Positions 14,770 to 24,088 of a stretch of DNA of 64,000 nt are shown piece by piece. How positions within the stretch are numbered: position 1 is the first letter of the stretch; every line of letters starts with the position of its first letter. Below the pieces are notes generated by a model. It was not told the origin of the DNA and made no database searches. It saw only the letters and a list, made by a program, of their open reading frames with translations. Source of the DNA: Chloracidobacterium sp. (GTDB lineage: Bacteria; Acidobacteriota; Blastocatellia; Pyrinomonadales; Pyrinomonadaceae); contig JADJWP010000002.1 in the NCBI GenBank assembly GCA_016716305.1, positions 2,788,501-2,852,500 on the forward strand. The letters are read 5' to 3'. Position numbers and translations under genes: made by a program.

Positions 14770-17553
14770 TTAGGTAATTTCGTACGTGAACGACTCACCT
14801 TCGCCGATCGACACGTGAACTCGTTTCAGCCCCTCACCGGAGGCCATTCTCGAAAGCACTTCACCGCTCATTTCCGGCAATAACGTTCCCGTCAGAATGT
14901 TATAAACATTTCGGGCTCCGCTATCGACGTCAGTGCAGCGTTTCGCTACCGTTTCTATGACGGACTCGTCATAAGAAAATTGCGCACCGTGATTGTCCGC
15001 GATGCGATTCTTTATTTTGCCTAACTGCAGCCTGATGATCAGTCGCATGATCTCGTCCGAGATGGGATAGTAGGGAACGGTGACAAGCCGCCCGAGAAGT
15101 GCGGGTTTGAAGGCCGCATTCAATTCGGGTTTGATCGCCTCTACTATACCGTCCGGATCGGGCATTGTATCCGGATCTGCACAAAGCTTCATAATTGTGT
15201 CTGTGCCGACATTCGACGTCAAAAGGATGATGCAGTTCTTGAAATCGATCTCACGACCTTCGCCATCTTCCAAAACGCCTTTGTCGAAGACCTGGAAGAA
15301 AAGCTCCATTACGTCAGGGTGAGCTTTTTCGACCTCGTCCAAGAGAACGACCGAATACGGTTTCTTTCTTACGGCCTCGGTCAAAACGCCGCCTTCCCCG
15401 TAACCGACGTACCCGGGAGGCGAGCCCTTCAAACTCGAAACCGTATGGGCCTCTTGATACTCGCTCATGTTTATCGAGATCAGGTTCCTCTCTCCGCCAT
15501 AGAGTGATTCGGCCAGGGCGAGTGCCGTTTCGGTCTTACCTACACCTGAGGTTCCAACCAAAAGAAACACGCCTATCGGCCGCTTCGGATCGGTCAAGCC
15601 GGCCCGAGCCGTCCGGATACGCTGCGAAATCGCTTCGAGAGCATGATCCTGCCCAAGAACGCGTTCGCGAAGCGTCGAAGACAGATTGAGCACCGCGTTG
15701 ATCTCGTCCGCGACCATCTTTCCGATCGGAATGCCCGTCCAACCTGAGATGACTTCGGCGACCGATTGCCCCGTGACGACGGGTTGCATCAACGGATTTT
15801 CACCTTGAACGTCCTTGAGCTCGGCGTTCAACCGTTTGAGTTCACCCTTCAAGAATTCGGTGTCGATCGGTTTCGTGGCTTCAGGTGCAGTAGCCGCAGC
15901 CGCACCACCAGTTTCGTCACCAACTGTACTGTCCGTTTCGGCGGTTGCAGCAGCTGCGGACGCGGAAGAAGAGGCATCGCCTGATGCGGCGACCAGATCC
16001 GCCAACTTACCTTCGTGCCTCGACATCTCGAGTTTTGTGCGGATGTTCCGGATCTGTTCGACCAGTTCTTTCTCCTTGTTCCACTGTTCAGTTAGCTTGG
16101 CAAGTTCGTCTTCTGTCTCGGCACGGCTCGCCTTTAGTTCGGTCAGCCGATCTTCATGTTCGGCTCCGGTAACCATTTCGCGCTCGAGCGAATCGATCTC
16201 GGAAGTCAGATTTTGAATTCGCCTGGTTGCATCTTCTACCGAAGCCGGGGTAGCACCCTGACCGATAGCTACCTTGGCGCAAGCGGTGTCCAGGACCGAA
16301 ACCGACTTGTCCGGTAACTGACGGCCCGTGATGTAACGATGAGAAAGCTTTACACACTCAACGATCGCTTCATCCAGGATCCGGACATTGTGATGGCCTT
16401 CCATTTTGTCGGCGATGCCGCGCATCATTGCGATCGCCTTTGGCTCGTCCGGCTCTTCGATCTTTACGACCTGAAATCTGCGGGCGAGAGCTGCGTCTTT
16501 TTCAAAATATTTCTTGTATTCCGCCCAGGTCGTTGCCGCGATCGTACGAAGTTCACCACGGGCAAGCGCTGGTTTAAGCAGATTTGCCGCATCGTTCTGC
16601 CCGGCAGCTCCACCGGCGCCGATCATCGTATGAGCTTCGTCAATGAACATAATGATCGGCTGCGGCGACGCCTTCACCTCGTCGATCACGCCCTTTAAGC
16701 GTTGTTCGAATTCTCCCTTGATGCCGGCACCAGCCTGCAAAAGCCCGAGGTCGAGCGATCGAACCGAAACGTTCTTTAGCGGATCGGGCACATCACCCTG
16801 AGAAATCCGAAGTGCAAACCCTTCGACGACCGCGGTTTTGCCGACGCCTGCCTCACCTGTGAGTATCGGGTTGTTCTGACGCCTACGGGTCAAAATGTCA
16901 ACGATCTGGCGAACCTCAAAATCGCGCCCAAGCACGGGATCGATCTTGCCGGCGGCCGCTTTTGCGGTAAGGTCCTCGGTATACTGATCGAGAGCTTTGG
17001 TCTTGCCGGGAACTCCCGACGCGACCGGTGCTCCACCCGAAACGCCCGACGTTTCGCCAAGAGCAACTGCATCCCGAGCCTCAGCAGAGTCGGCAGTTAT
17101 ATCAGGAAGATTGGTCTGCAGGGATTCGAGTGAGATGTGACTAAACTCTTTGGAAATTTCCCGAGCGATACGGGCAAAGCTCTCGTTCGCAAGCAACGCG
17201 AGCAGTAAATGCCCGGATCTGACACGTGCCGCACCAAAATCAACCGAGGCGAGCAGCCATGCGTCCTGGATCCATCTTGGGATCCGGTCGCTCAACCCGG
17301 GCGTGCGCGAGTTGCCGCTCTTAAGCCGATCGAGGGCGACACTGACATCCTTTGTAAGCCTGTCGATATTCACCTCATAGTGTGAACATATCTTATGGAG
17401 ATCGGTATCATCCTGTTCGAGCAACTTGGCGAGAATATGTTCGATCTCAACGTCGTAGTTTGTGCGGGAAAGACAAAGACCGGCCGCTCCTTCGAGTGCG
17501 TTGCGGGACACGTCGTTCAACCGGCCGACCAGTGATTTTAGATTAACATTCAT
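14770..17553 (-). CDS. clpV: ClpV/TssH AAA+ ATPase for T6SS sheath recycling
   Basis: 927 residues, starting at MNVNLKSLVGRLNDVSRNAL. The Clp N domain covers about 1-150 (LCLSRTNYDVEIEHIL). AAA1 has Walker A GEAGVGKT at 233-240 and Walker B IMFIDEAH. The coiled-coil M domain lies at about 420-620. AAA2 has Walker A GTSGVGKT at about 664 and GYVGYGEGGVLTEAV. ClpV disassembles the contracted TssB/TssC sheath for reuse. An Ala/Ser/Thr/Glu-rich low-complexity stretch at about 525-568 interrupts the M-domain region and is unusual. It sits between tssG and vgrG. ClpB is the alternative, but the N-domain and context favour ClpV. Confidence 0.96.
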   Translation of the reverse strand: MNVNLKSLVGRLNDVSRNALEGAAGLCLSRTNYDVEIEHILAKLLEQDDTDLHKICSHYEVNIDRLTKDVSVALDRLKSGNSRTPGLSDRIPRWIQDAWLLASVDFGAARVRSGHLLLALLANESFARIAREISKEFSHISLESLQTNLPDITADSAEARDAVALGETSGVSGGAPVASGVPGKTKALDQYTEDLTAKAAAGKIDPVLGRDFEVRQIVDILTRRRQNNPILTGEAGVGKTAVVEGFALRISQGDVPDPLKNVSVRSLDLGLLQAGAGIKGEFEQRLKGVIDEVKASPQPIIMFIDEAHTMIGAGGAAGQNDAANLLKPALARGELRTIAATTWAEYKKYFEKDAALARRFQVVKIEEPDEPKAIAMMRGIADKMEGHHNVRILDEAIVECVKLSHRYITGRQLPDKSVSVLDTACAKVAIGQGATPASVEDATRRIQNLTSEIDSLEREMVTGAEHEDRLTELKASRAETEDELAKLTEQWNKEKELVEQIRNIRTKLEMSRHEGKLADLVAASGDASSSASAAAATAETDSTVGDETGGAAAATAPEATKPIDTEFLKGELKRLNAELKDVQGENPLMQPVVTGQSVAEVISGWTGIPIGKMVADEINAVLNLSSTLRERVLGQDHALEAISQRIRTARAGLTDPKRPIGVFLLVGTSGVGKTETALALAESLYGGERNLISINMSEYQEAHTVSSLKGSPPGYVGYGEGGVLTEAVRKKPYSVVLLDEVEKAHPDVMELFFQVFDKGVLEDGEGREIDFKNCIILLTSNVGTDTIMKLCADPDTMPDPDGIVEAIKPELNAAFKPALLGRLVTVPYYPISDEIMRLIIRLQLGKIKNRIADNHGAQFSYDESVIETVAKRCTDVDSGARNVYNILTGTLLPEMSGEVLSRMASGEGLKRVHVSIGEGESFTYEIT

Positions 17554-17635
17554 AACTTTTCTCCTAATTGTTGAGATTCTAGTAAAGCGAATTTCTTGAA
17601 CACATAATAGTTCGAAAAACCGATCGATCTGAAAT

Positions 17636-18643
17636 TCAATTCATCGACAAGACCACCTGTTCGTCATCCTGATTGAACGGCTTTGTCTTCAGCCAAGTTG
17701 TCCAGCCTAGCATCGGTTTGCGGACGGCTCGGGTCGTCAATATCAAGCTCGGAACCTGTTGAGCCTTGAGCACAAGTTTTGCGTCAAAGTCGTATTCGAG
17801 GCCGACCATAAACTTCAGTATCGACCTAAATGCTGCATGAGCTGATCCGCTCGGCAAAAATGCCTGAAACTTAACGAACGAAAGGGGGCCGAGCTGCACG
17901 CGAAACTTTGACTGCTGATCCCAAACCCGCGAACCGATGATGGCGGTGGTACCTAAAGAGCTATTCTTTACGCCAAGGTAAGTAATGTCGTCCTTGGTAA
18001 GGTCGAGCCATTGTCCAAAGAACTGCAGCACGTTCGCTTCTATACGAAAATAGTCGCCAAGAACATTTTCGATCGCCGTCGCGGAATGGGGCTTTTGCGA
18101 AATCAAGCCACTATAGGGCAGGAGCGACTCGTCCTGTAGGCCCATGCGGCCGCGCAATCCGTCAGTTCCCAAGCCGGTGATGTCGAATAGGTATGCGGTG
18201 AAATCGTCGTGTCCGCGTTCGTAGGCAACCGGAAACCGGTATTTCGCCCATGCGCGAAAAAACATCGAAACACAGCGGTGGGTAAAGATATCCAGGAACG
18301 CCCACATTGCCGTGTCTCGATGACGGATGCGATCGAGTACGAGTTCCGTATAATGCGTTGGGAGGGCACCGCTCGGGCCGACCATTCCCATAAAATTGAT
18401 CAGCATCTCGACCAGCGGCTTATCGGGATCCTCGGTGTTGTCAACGTGGATCTCATGTATCTCGCTCGAGGGAAAATCCAATGCGATCCGCGATCTGAAT
18501 CGAACCGGCTCTTCGGCGGGTAGAGCTACGCCGCCGACGGCCTTGCGTCCCGGAAATAGTCTTTCGAACAGCCGCGCGGCCTGAAAGAACTCGAACCGGT
18601 AAGGTTCGTCAAACAGCCGTTCTTTTAGTGTTCGATTCTCCAC
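17636..18643 (-). CDS. tssG: T6SS baseplate subunit TssG (ImpH/VasB)
   Basis: 335 residues, the normal family size. The N-terminus has LKERLFDEPYRFEFFQAARLFERL, the TssG/ImpH signature. It continues with PVRFRSRIALDFPSSEI, FMGMVGPSGALPTHYTELV and HRCVSMFFRAWAKYRFPVAYE. TssG forms, with TssF and TssE, the wedge of the baseplate that surrounds the VgrG hub. It lies directly downstream of tssF and upstream of clpV in the same direction, the common order in T6SS loci. Confidence 0.95.
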   Translation of the reverse strand: MENRTLKERLFDEPYRFEFFQAARLFERLFPGRKAVGGVALPAEEPVRFRSRIALDFPSSEIHEIHVDNTEDPDKPLVEMLINFMGMVGPSGALPTHYTELVLDRIRHRDTAMWAFLDIFTHRCVSMFFRAWAKYRFPVAYERGHDDFTAYLFDITGLGTDGLRGRMGLQDESLLPYSGLISQKPHSATAIENVLGDYFRIEANVLQFFGQWLDLTKDDITYLGVKNSSLGTTAIIGSRVWDQQSKFRVQLGPLSFVKFQAFLPSGSAHAAFRSILKFMVGLEYDFDAKLVLKAQQVPSLILTTRAVRKPMLGWTTWLKTKPFNQDDEQVVLSMN

Positions 18644-18760
18644 TTGTTGCTTGAAATAGCTCTATTCACGTCCCGATCGGCTTCCTGGCCGGATCGACGA
18701 GCTTTGCACACCGGACGAATGCCCGATCCCGCGTGTGCAGGTTGCTTCTGCTTCGTTCGT

Positions 18761-20650
18761 CTAAAGTAATTCCTGTTCCCCGGCCCGCGGCGGAAAGGTC
18801 TTTATGTCCTCTTCGCGTTGAGCCGACCTGATCGTCAACTGGTTAAACGAATTCAGTGATGCATAAAGAGCAAGGAACCGTTCCAAAACGCTGGCAAACA
18901 GGAACATCCCGCTGCCGACATATTGTTCCTCGTCGAATGTGATCGTCGTATGCAGGCCGCGGACAAAGCCGGTGCCGATACGTCCGCCGATCTGTCGAAC
19001 TGCTTTTTTGGACTCGATGCCAACGATACCAAGGATCTGCTTTCGAGTAACGGCGGAATCGCCGATATTGTAAAGATGCAAGATCTCTTGCAATGCCTCA
19101 GGTGTTCCGTCGTCGCCGTTCACCAGGGAGAGGTAGTTCAAATTCAAATGCGAAATAAGCCGCCACTGTGCCGATCGCTTTTGCGGCGGGCGCAGGGTCT
19201 CAGTAGGTTTGGTGAGACATCTCACCCGCGAGACAAGAGCCGTGCCTTCAACCTCGAAGTCGCCTTCTTTTCCGCCAAATGGCAGTTTTGCCGGAAGGTC
19301 GCGGTTCGTACATGTCGTTCTCACATTAAGCACCTCGACCGGCGGCGCGAACGGATCAAAATTGGCGTCCACCAGCGACATGTGTATTTCCGTTCCCTCA
19401 TCATCGGGCCTCTGTGACTGCCTGCGAACGGCATACCAGAACGACTTTTCCATTTGTTCACCGTATGCATGCCTCAACGAGTAAAATGGAGAGAATTCGC
19501 GAGTCGTGTTGGTCCGTGGATCCGAAGCAAACACACCGTCGATCGAGTAGATCTCGGTTGTCGACTGGCGATGAATGTCGGGGATTATATGGTATTCGTA
19601 TTTCTGCTGTGAAATGTAAACCGGGTCGGCAAGACGCGAAAATAGATTCACGATCGGCGTACAGCCCATTCGAAAGGTCTCGGTAACGACGGGGGCAATG
19701 GGCGGCGTTACGTCCTTGAGATGGATATAAACATCAAAGTAACCCCCGAACTTTGCAGCGATCGCCTTATCGACCCCAAAGATATCGAAGAACAAAAATT
19801 TGAAGGGAAAGGAAAAGTACTCGGTCAAAAGGCGATAGCCCTTGAACGATCGCTTTGTGAACGGCAAAAGGCTCTCCGAATCACGAAAACCTACTTGCTT
19901 TATCGCATCTTTCGCCGGAATTACGATAGGATCGGGAAGCCTCAGCTGAATTCCCGTCAAGGTCTTCATCGTGCCGGCGCCGAACGGCGGATCTTTTGGC
20001 CGAAACTCAACGGAAACTGCCTGGTTGAAAATGATCTCATAAAGCGGAAACACAAGCTGTGGATCGCCGTCGAGATAAAATCTGAAAAACTCGGGGGGCG
20101 TTTCGCCGCCGATCTTGATCTCGTGCAGGTTGGCTCCGCCATAACACTGCATGCTCAACTTAATGGCACACTCGGCGTATTTGCCTTGCGAGTTTTTGGG
20201 CGCGGGCGAATCGAGCGAGGCAGACTCGAGCTCTATTGGCAATAATTGAACGTCGTAGGCAGTCGTGAACTGGCACGGCGTCCCGTCAACCGGCCGAGAA
20301 TTCAGCTTCGAACCCCGCGGCAGAACCTGTCCGGAAGTGATCTTATCGTTCGGTGAACCGAATGACATTTGCGAGATCGCCATAGACGGGATCGGGGCAA
20401 GATAATGTGGATAGAGAACGTTTATGAACGATTCGGTAATTTCGGGGAGTTCGTCTTCGAGCTTTAGGCCGATGCGTCCGGTGAGAAACGCAAAAGACTC
20501 GATCATTCTTTCGACGTGCGGATCCTCGACCTTTTCGCCTTCGAGCAAAAGTCTGCCGGCTATCTTTGGGTATTTTCGGGCAAACTCCGCGCCCATACGG
20601 CGCAGAAAAACGAGTTCGCGTTCGTAATATCCTAAGAGTTCATCGCGCAT
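18761..20650 (-). CDS. tssF: T6SS baseplate subunit TssF (ImpG/VasA)
   Basis: 629 residues beginning MRDELLGYYERELVFLRRMG, followed by EFARKYPKIAGRL and HVERMIESFAFLTGRIGLKLEDELPEITESFINVLYPHYLAPIPSM, all diagnostic of TssF. The C-terminal part has LVNGDDGTPEALQEILHLYN and RGLHTTITFDEEQYVGSG. TssF is the major wedge protein of the T6SS baseplate and binds TssG, TssE and TssK. It is 71 bp downstream of tssE on the same strand. No disruption is seen. Confidence 0.95.
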   Translation of the reverse strand: MRDELLGYYERELVFLRRMGAEFARKYPKIAGRLLLEGEKVEDPHVERMIESFAFLTGRIGLKLEDELPEITESFINVLYPHYLAPIPSMAISQMSFGSPNDKITSGQVLPRGSKLNSRPVDGTPCQFTTAYDVQLLPIELESASLDSPAPKNSQGKYAECAIKLSMQCYGGANLHEIKIGGETPPEFFRFYLDGDPQLVFPLYEIIFNQAVSVEFRPKDPPFGAGTMKTLTGIQLRLPDPIVIPAKDAIKQVGFRDSESLLPFTKRSFKGYRLLTEYFSFPFKFLFFDIFGVDKAIAAKFGGYFDVYIHLKDVTPPIAPVVTETFRMGCTPIVNLFSRLADPVYISQQKYEYHIIPDIHRQSTTEIYSIDGVFASDPRTNTTREFSPFYSLRHAYGEQMEKSFWYAVRRQSQRPDDEGTEIHMSLVDANFDPFAPPVEVLNVRTTCTNRDLPAKLPFGGKEGDFEVEGTALVSRVRCLTKPTETLRPPQKRSAQWRLISHLNLNYLSLVNGDDGTPEALQEILHLYNIGDSAVTRKQILGIVGIESKKAVRQIGGRIGTGFVRGLHTTITFDEEQYVGSGMFLFASVLERFLALYASLNSFNQLTIRSAQREEDIKTFPPRAGEQELL

Positions 20651-20721
20651 CTTTGTCCGTGAGGCGGCTTTCCGCTATGGGGCACAAGGCTATTTCGCGA
20701 GCGGACATTCCACTTGCGGCA

Positions 20722-21207
20722 TCACTTCTCGACGACTGAGAAGCCGCCCGTACCTGCCTGCAATACCGAGTCGAAGACTATAGGTTCGGGCGTTGGCTCG
20801 ATATCGAGTGTTGCTTCGATCCGAAAACGCAGTTGGCGGTCGATGTTATCGACCGGTTCGAGCTCAACTCGAAGGTCGAGGAAACGCGGTTCAAAGGTCT
20901 TTAGTGCCGATTCGATCGCGGCGGTCATTCGCCGCTGTTCGATCGGGCTTTTTACGCTTACGCCGGTGAAATCGGGCAATCCGTAAAACGCGACCGAACG
21001 CGGAGCTTCCTCTAATCGATCATCAAGCGTCTCGATATGGCAGCGGGTGTTCAATAGCCATTCAAGGTCACGTCGAACCGCCTGTTTCAACTCGGCGAGG
21101 GAGGTGGAACGCGACTTTGGCGGCTCCTGAGACATACGCGGATCCAGATCGATCAGCCTATCCAGAAGCGATGGTGTAACTCTTGTTTCTAGATCACTCC
21201 GAGACAT
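20722..21207 (-). CDS. tssE: T6SS baseplate subunit TssE (gp25-like)
   Basis: 161 residues starting MSRSDLETRVTPSLLDRLIDLDP. The gp25/TssE core motif VRRDLEWLLNTR is at about 44-55, followed by AFYGLPDFTGVSV, the typical continuation. TssE is the small baseplate wedge subunit that initiates sheath polymerisation. It is followed by tssF and preceded by hcp; two stable hairpins in the hcp-tssE gap may reduce its expression relative to hcp. Confidence 0.93.
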   Translation of the reverse strand: MSRSDLETRVTPSLLDRLIDLDPRMSQEPPKSRSTSLAELKQAVRRDLEWLLNTRCHIETLDDRLEEAPRSVAFYGLPDFTGVSVKSPIEQRRMTAAIESALKTFEPRFLDLRVELEPVDNIDRQLRFRIEATLDIEPTPEPIVFDSVLQAGTGGFSVVEK

Positions 21208-21220
21208 AGGCTGAAATCAG

Positions 21221-21303
21221 AAAAACACGCTCCCGCCGGTATGGCGGGAACGGTTACTTTTCGAGAAACGAAATGTTGCCTGCCGCTCCGGTCTGAGCGG
21301 CAG
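21221..21303 (-). terminator. Two strong hairpins after hcp (attenuator or 3'-end stabiliser)
   Basis: Reading the minus strand after the hcp stop: first a perfect 9-bp stem (21303-21295 with 21288-21280, CTGCCGCTC/GAGCGGCAG), then a GC-rich stem CCCGCC/GGCGGG (21248-21243 with 21237-21232). The second is followed six nt later by a T5 run (21225-21221). The second hairpin resembles an imperfect rho-independent terminator. Genes continue downstream in the same direction, so partial termination or 3' protection of the hcp message is likely. Confidence 0.6.
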
Positions 21304-21325
21304 ACAGATCGCTGAACGAGCAGGT

Positions 21326-21826
21326 TTAGGCTCCGGTGCCTTCGACCTTCTTGATGTCGTAGCTGGTCGTATTGGTCAATGCCACCGTTCCGTCCTTCTT
21401 CTGTTGGAAGTACTCCATTGTGATATTGGTGAAGTTGAACGAGATCTGCTCCATCGGCAGGATCGAAGAACCGTTCGAACCACCGGTCTGGAACGACGAG
21501 ATCACGATGTCGCCGAAAGTGACCTTCGTGTACGTGAACGGGTTACCGTCACCACCGGTCTTGCGGCAGGAAAGGATCGCCTGCGGGATGTGGTTGCCTT
21601 TGGCACAAGCGAGGAACAATTGCGGCGACGCTTTGCCGTTCTGGACAACGAAGTGAAAGTCCTGAAGGCTGACCTTACCGACGCCAAGACCAGTTCCCTG
21701 AACTGCTGAACCTGAATTACTGGCTCCGAATGACCACGACTCGATCTGCATCTGCTTTTCAAAACCGACGGCTTCCGATTCGCCCTCGATCGTATCGATC
21801 TTCAAATAATAATCTGCACTTGCCAT
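21326..21826 (-). CDS. hcp: Hcp, T6SS tail-tube protein (TssD)
   Basis: 166 residues, starting MASADYYLKIDTIEGES, with the Hcp pattern GFEKQMQIESWSFGASN, VSLQDFHFVVQNGKASP, LFLACAKGNHIPQAILSCRK, YTKVTFGDIVISSFQTGG and ISFNFTNITMEYFQQKKDG. Hcp hexamer rings stack to form the inner tube expelled on contraction, and can carry small effectors in the lumen. No C-terminal toxin extension is present. The gene has a 168-nt structured leader and strong 3' hairpins, which suggests separate dosage control within the locus. A good AAGGAG Shine-Dalgarno precedes the ATG. Confidence 0.97.
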   Translation of the reverse strand: MASADYYLKIDTIEGESEAVGFEKQMQIESWSFGASNSGSAVQGTGLGVGKVSLQDFHFVVQNGKASPQLFLACAKGNHIPQAILSCRKTGGDGNPFTYTKVTFGDIVISSFQTGGSNGSSILPMEQISFNFTNITMEYFQQKKDGTVALTNTTSYDIKKVEGTGA

Positions 21827-21861
21827 GTTGTATCTATGCTCCTTTTAGATTTATCGAAATA

Positions 21862-21952
21862 ATCCTGTCTCTCCAACAGGTCCATCGTAGGCTTTCGTCC
21901 CGACTCGTTGTGGTCCCTACTCGCTTACAGGATAGAGACGACGCGAAAGCCT
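21862..21952 (-). promoter_or_regulatory. Structured hcp leader with alternative pairings and a direct repeat
   Basis: In the 168-nt gap before hcp, AGGCTTTCG (21889-21897) pairs perfectly with CGAAAGCCT (21944-21952). CCTGT (21864-21868) can pair either locally with ACAGG (21876-21880) or with ACAGG (21927-21931), and the second pairing extends by flanking bases. On the plus strand the direct repeat GTCCCGACTCG/GTCCCTACTCG occurs at 21897-21907 and 21913-21923, one and a half helical turns apart. This could be a cis-acting RNA switch, a DNA operator pair, or both. It matches no riboswitch class I can name. Confidence 0.45.
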
Positions 21953-21994
21953 GCTTTTGCCAAATAACCGCGAAAATTGCGGATATCCCACAAT

Positions 21995-23482
21995 TTATTT
22001 CGCCGGTGGCGGAAGATCGGCGACCAATCTCAGACTGACCGAGAGTTCGTCGAGTTGGAAATGCGGCCGCAAGAATGCAACGGCACGATAACAACCGGGC
22101 TTTCCAGGTATCTCCGCGACGTCGACGCGTGCTTCGCGCAGCGGATACTTTGCCTTTTGCGAGGCCGGGGCAACATCGTTCTCAAGTACGTATTGAGATA
22201 TCCATTTGTTAAGGAACATCTCTGCCTCTTTCCTCGACATAAATGAACCGACCTTGTCACGCATCATTGCCTTAAGGTAATGGGCGAAACGAGAAACCGC
22301 GAAAATATACTGAAGCTGCGACGAAAGCCGGGCGTTCGCATTTGCGGCATCTGAGTCGTACTTCTTCGCTTTGTTTGCCGACTGGGTCGCGAAGAATGCT
22401 GCGTAATCGGTGTTTTTGCAGTGTACCAACGGTATGAATCCGTTATCCGAAAACTCCTTTTCACGCCGATCGGTGATCGCGACCTCGGTCGGACACTTCA
22501 TAGCGACTTCGCCTTCGTCGGTCTCGAATGTGTGCGTCGGAAGGCCCTGGACCAGGCCGCCGCCTTCCACGCCGCGTATGGCTACACACCAACCATGCAT
22601 GGAAAATGCCTCTGTGAGCCTTGTTCCGAGCGCGTATGCAGCATTACCCCAAAGATATTTCTTGTGGTCGGTACCGTCAACGTCTTCTTCAAAGCGGAAC
22701 GATTCTGTCGGTTTTGTTGCTGCGCCATAGGGTTCACGCATGAGCACGTGCGGCAACGTAAGGCCAACGTAACGCGAATCTTCCGATTCCCGAAAACTGC
22801 GCCATTTCATGTATTCAGCACGCTCGAAGATCTTGGTAATATCACGGACCTCCGTCATTTCTGAATACGTGTCCCATCCAAAGAGATCCGCCGAGGCTGC
22901 GCTCAGAAACGGGGCGTGGGCGGCCGCAGCAACTTCCGAAACCTTTTCAAGCAAGGCCATATCCTGCGGGTGGTTGCCAAACTCAAAGTCGCCTATCATC
23001 GCACCATAAGGAGCGCCGCCAAACGTTCCATATTCGTCTTCGTAGATCTTCTTGAAGAGGGTCGATTGGTCAAATTCGAGGGCTCTTTCGAAATCTTTCA
23101 AGAGCTCTTTCTTAGTAACGCTCATCACACGTATCTTGAGCTGGGGCCCGGTGAGCGTGTTCTTGATCAGGTGGTGGAGACCGCGCCACGAACCTTCGAG
23201 TTTCTGAAAATCTTCGTGGTGCATGATCTCGTTCATCTGGGCCGAAATCAGGCGGTCGATCTCTGCGATGCGAGCATTGATCGCCACATCCATATTCTTG
23301 GTCATGGTCAGTTCGCCGCTCATTACCTGATTGACGAACTCAGCGATCATGTCTTTTGCGCGTTCTTTCTGAAAATCGTCACGCGCCATTTTGCCGTCAG
23401 TCAAGATCTTGTCGAGCAAGCTGACTTCGCCAGTGGTTTCGACGGTTTCTACTGCGGCTTCTTTTCCTTTTTGTGTAGCCAT
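21995..23482 (-). CDS. tssC: T6SS sheath large subunit TssC (ImpC/VipB)
   Basis: 495 residues. Conserved TssC stretches include LIKNTLTGPQLKIRVMSVTKKELLKDF, FGGAPYGAMIGDFEFGNHPQD, RFEEDVDGTDHKKYLWGNAAYALGTRL, FIPLVHCKNTDYAAFFATQS, and the C-terminal SRFAHYLKAMMRDKVGSF plus LRPHFQLDELSVSLRLV. TssC forms the contractile sheath with TssB around the Hcp tube. It starts 6 bp after tssB, the usual tight coupling. Confidence 0.97.
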   Translation of the reverse strand: MATQKGKEAAVETVETTGEVSLLDKILTDGKMARDDFQKERAKDMIAEFVNQVMSGELTMTKNMDVAINARIAEIDRLISAQMNEIMHHEDFQKLEGSWRGLHHLIKNTLTGPQLKIRVMSVTKKELLKDFERALEFDQSTLFKKIYEDEYGTFGGAPYGAMIGDFEFGNHPQDMALLEKVSEVAAAAHAPFLSAASADLFGWDTYSEMTEVRDITKIFERAEYMKWRSFRESEDSRYVGLTLPHVLMREPYGAATKPTESFRFEEDVDGTDHKKYLWGNAAYALGTRLTEAFSMHGWCVAIRGVEGGGLVQGLPTHTFETDEGEVAMKCPTEVAITDRREKEFSDNGFIPLVHCKNTDYAAFFATQSANKAKKYDSDAANANARLSSQLQYIFAVSRFAHYLKAMMRDKVGSFMSRKEAEMFLNKWISQYVLENDVAPASQKAKYPLREARVDVAEIPGKPGCYRAVAFLRPHFQLDELSVSLRLVADLPPPAK

Positions 23483-23488
23483 TTTCGA

Positions 23489-24004
23489 TTAGTCCTCCTT
23501 CGCATCGATACCGAGCGCCGCGCTCAGTTCTTTTTGTTTGTCGGCACTTGAGATCACGTCTTCGAGCAGTGTTTCAAGCTTTTCATTTCCGTCCATTTTC
23601 GACCTCAGGTCGGCCAGTTTCTGCCGGGCTTCAACCAGCTTTCTCAGCGGTTCGACCTGTTGAGCGACATTGTCAGGTTCGAAGTCCTCGATGCTGTTGA
23701 ACTTAAGCTCAATGCCCATCTTGCTCCCATCATCCTGAAGCTTGTTGTCGATAGTGTAGGCAAGTCGCGGCTTCATTCCGGCGAGCACCTGGTTGAAGTT
23801 GTCAGGATCGACTTCGACGAACTTGCGGTTCTTGAAAGCCGGCAGCGGCTCTTCCGGTTTACCGACGAAATCGCCCATTACGCCGATCACGAAGGGAAGT
23901 TCTTTGAGTTCGATCGCGTTGCCGACCTCAACATCGTAGGTGATCTGGACCCTTGGCGGCCGCACCCGGTCGATCTTATGCTGTAAACTCTCTTTTGTTG
24001 GCAT
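23489..24004 (-). CDS. tssB: T6SS sheath small subunit TssB (ImpB/VipA)
   Basis: 171 residues: MPTKESLQHKIDRVRPPRVQ, then ITYDVEVGNAIELKELPFVIGVMGDF, FVEVDPDNFNQVLAGMKPRLAY and LKFNSIEDFEPDNVAQQVEPL are all TssB-diagnostic. It heterodimerises with TssC to form the sheath; its C-terminal coiled region ends in EDVISSADKQKELSAALG. It lies 6 bp upstream of tssC and downstream of tssA. Confidence 0.97.
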   Translation of the reverse strand: MPTKESLQHKIDRVRPPRVQITYDVEVGNAIELKELPFVIGVMGDFVGKPEEPLPAFKNRKFVEVDPDNFNQVLAGMKPRLAYTIDNKLQDDGSKMGIELKFNSIEDFEPDNVAQQVEPLRKLVEARQKLADLRSKMDGNEKLETLLEDVISSADKQKELSAALGIDAKED

Positions 24005-24088
24005 TGACTTATCTCCTTTAGTTGTAATATTTCAATTCAAAATGTTACTCACATTTACAAATCCCGGCAGATGCGGAACTGCTGCTGA

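Noticed and set aside
21862..21952. hcp leader as a cyclic-di-GMP (GEMM-I) riboswitch
   Set aside because: GGGACGAAAGCC on the minus strand resembles part of the GEMM core, but one base is missing, the GCAAACC partner and GNRA loop are absent, and those bases pair elsewhere. A covariance search (RF01051) would decide.
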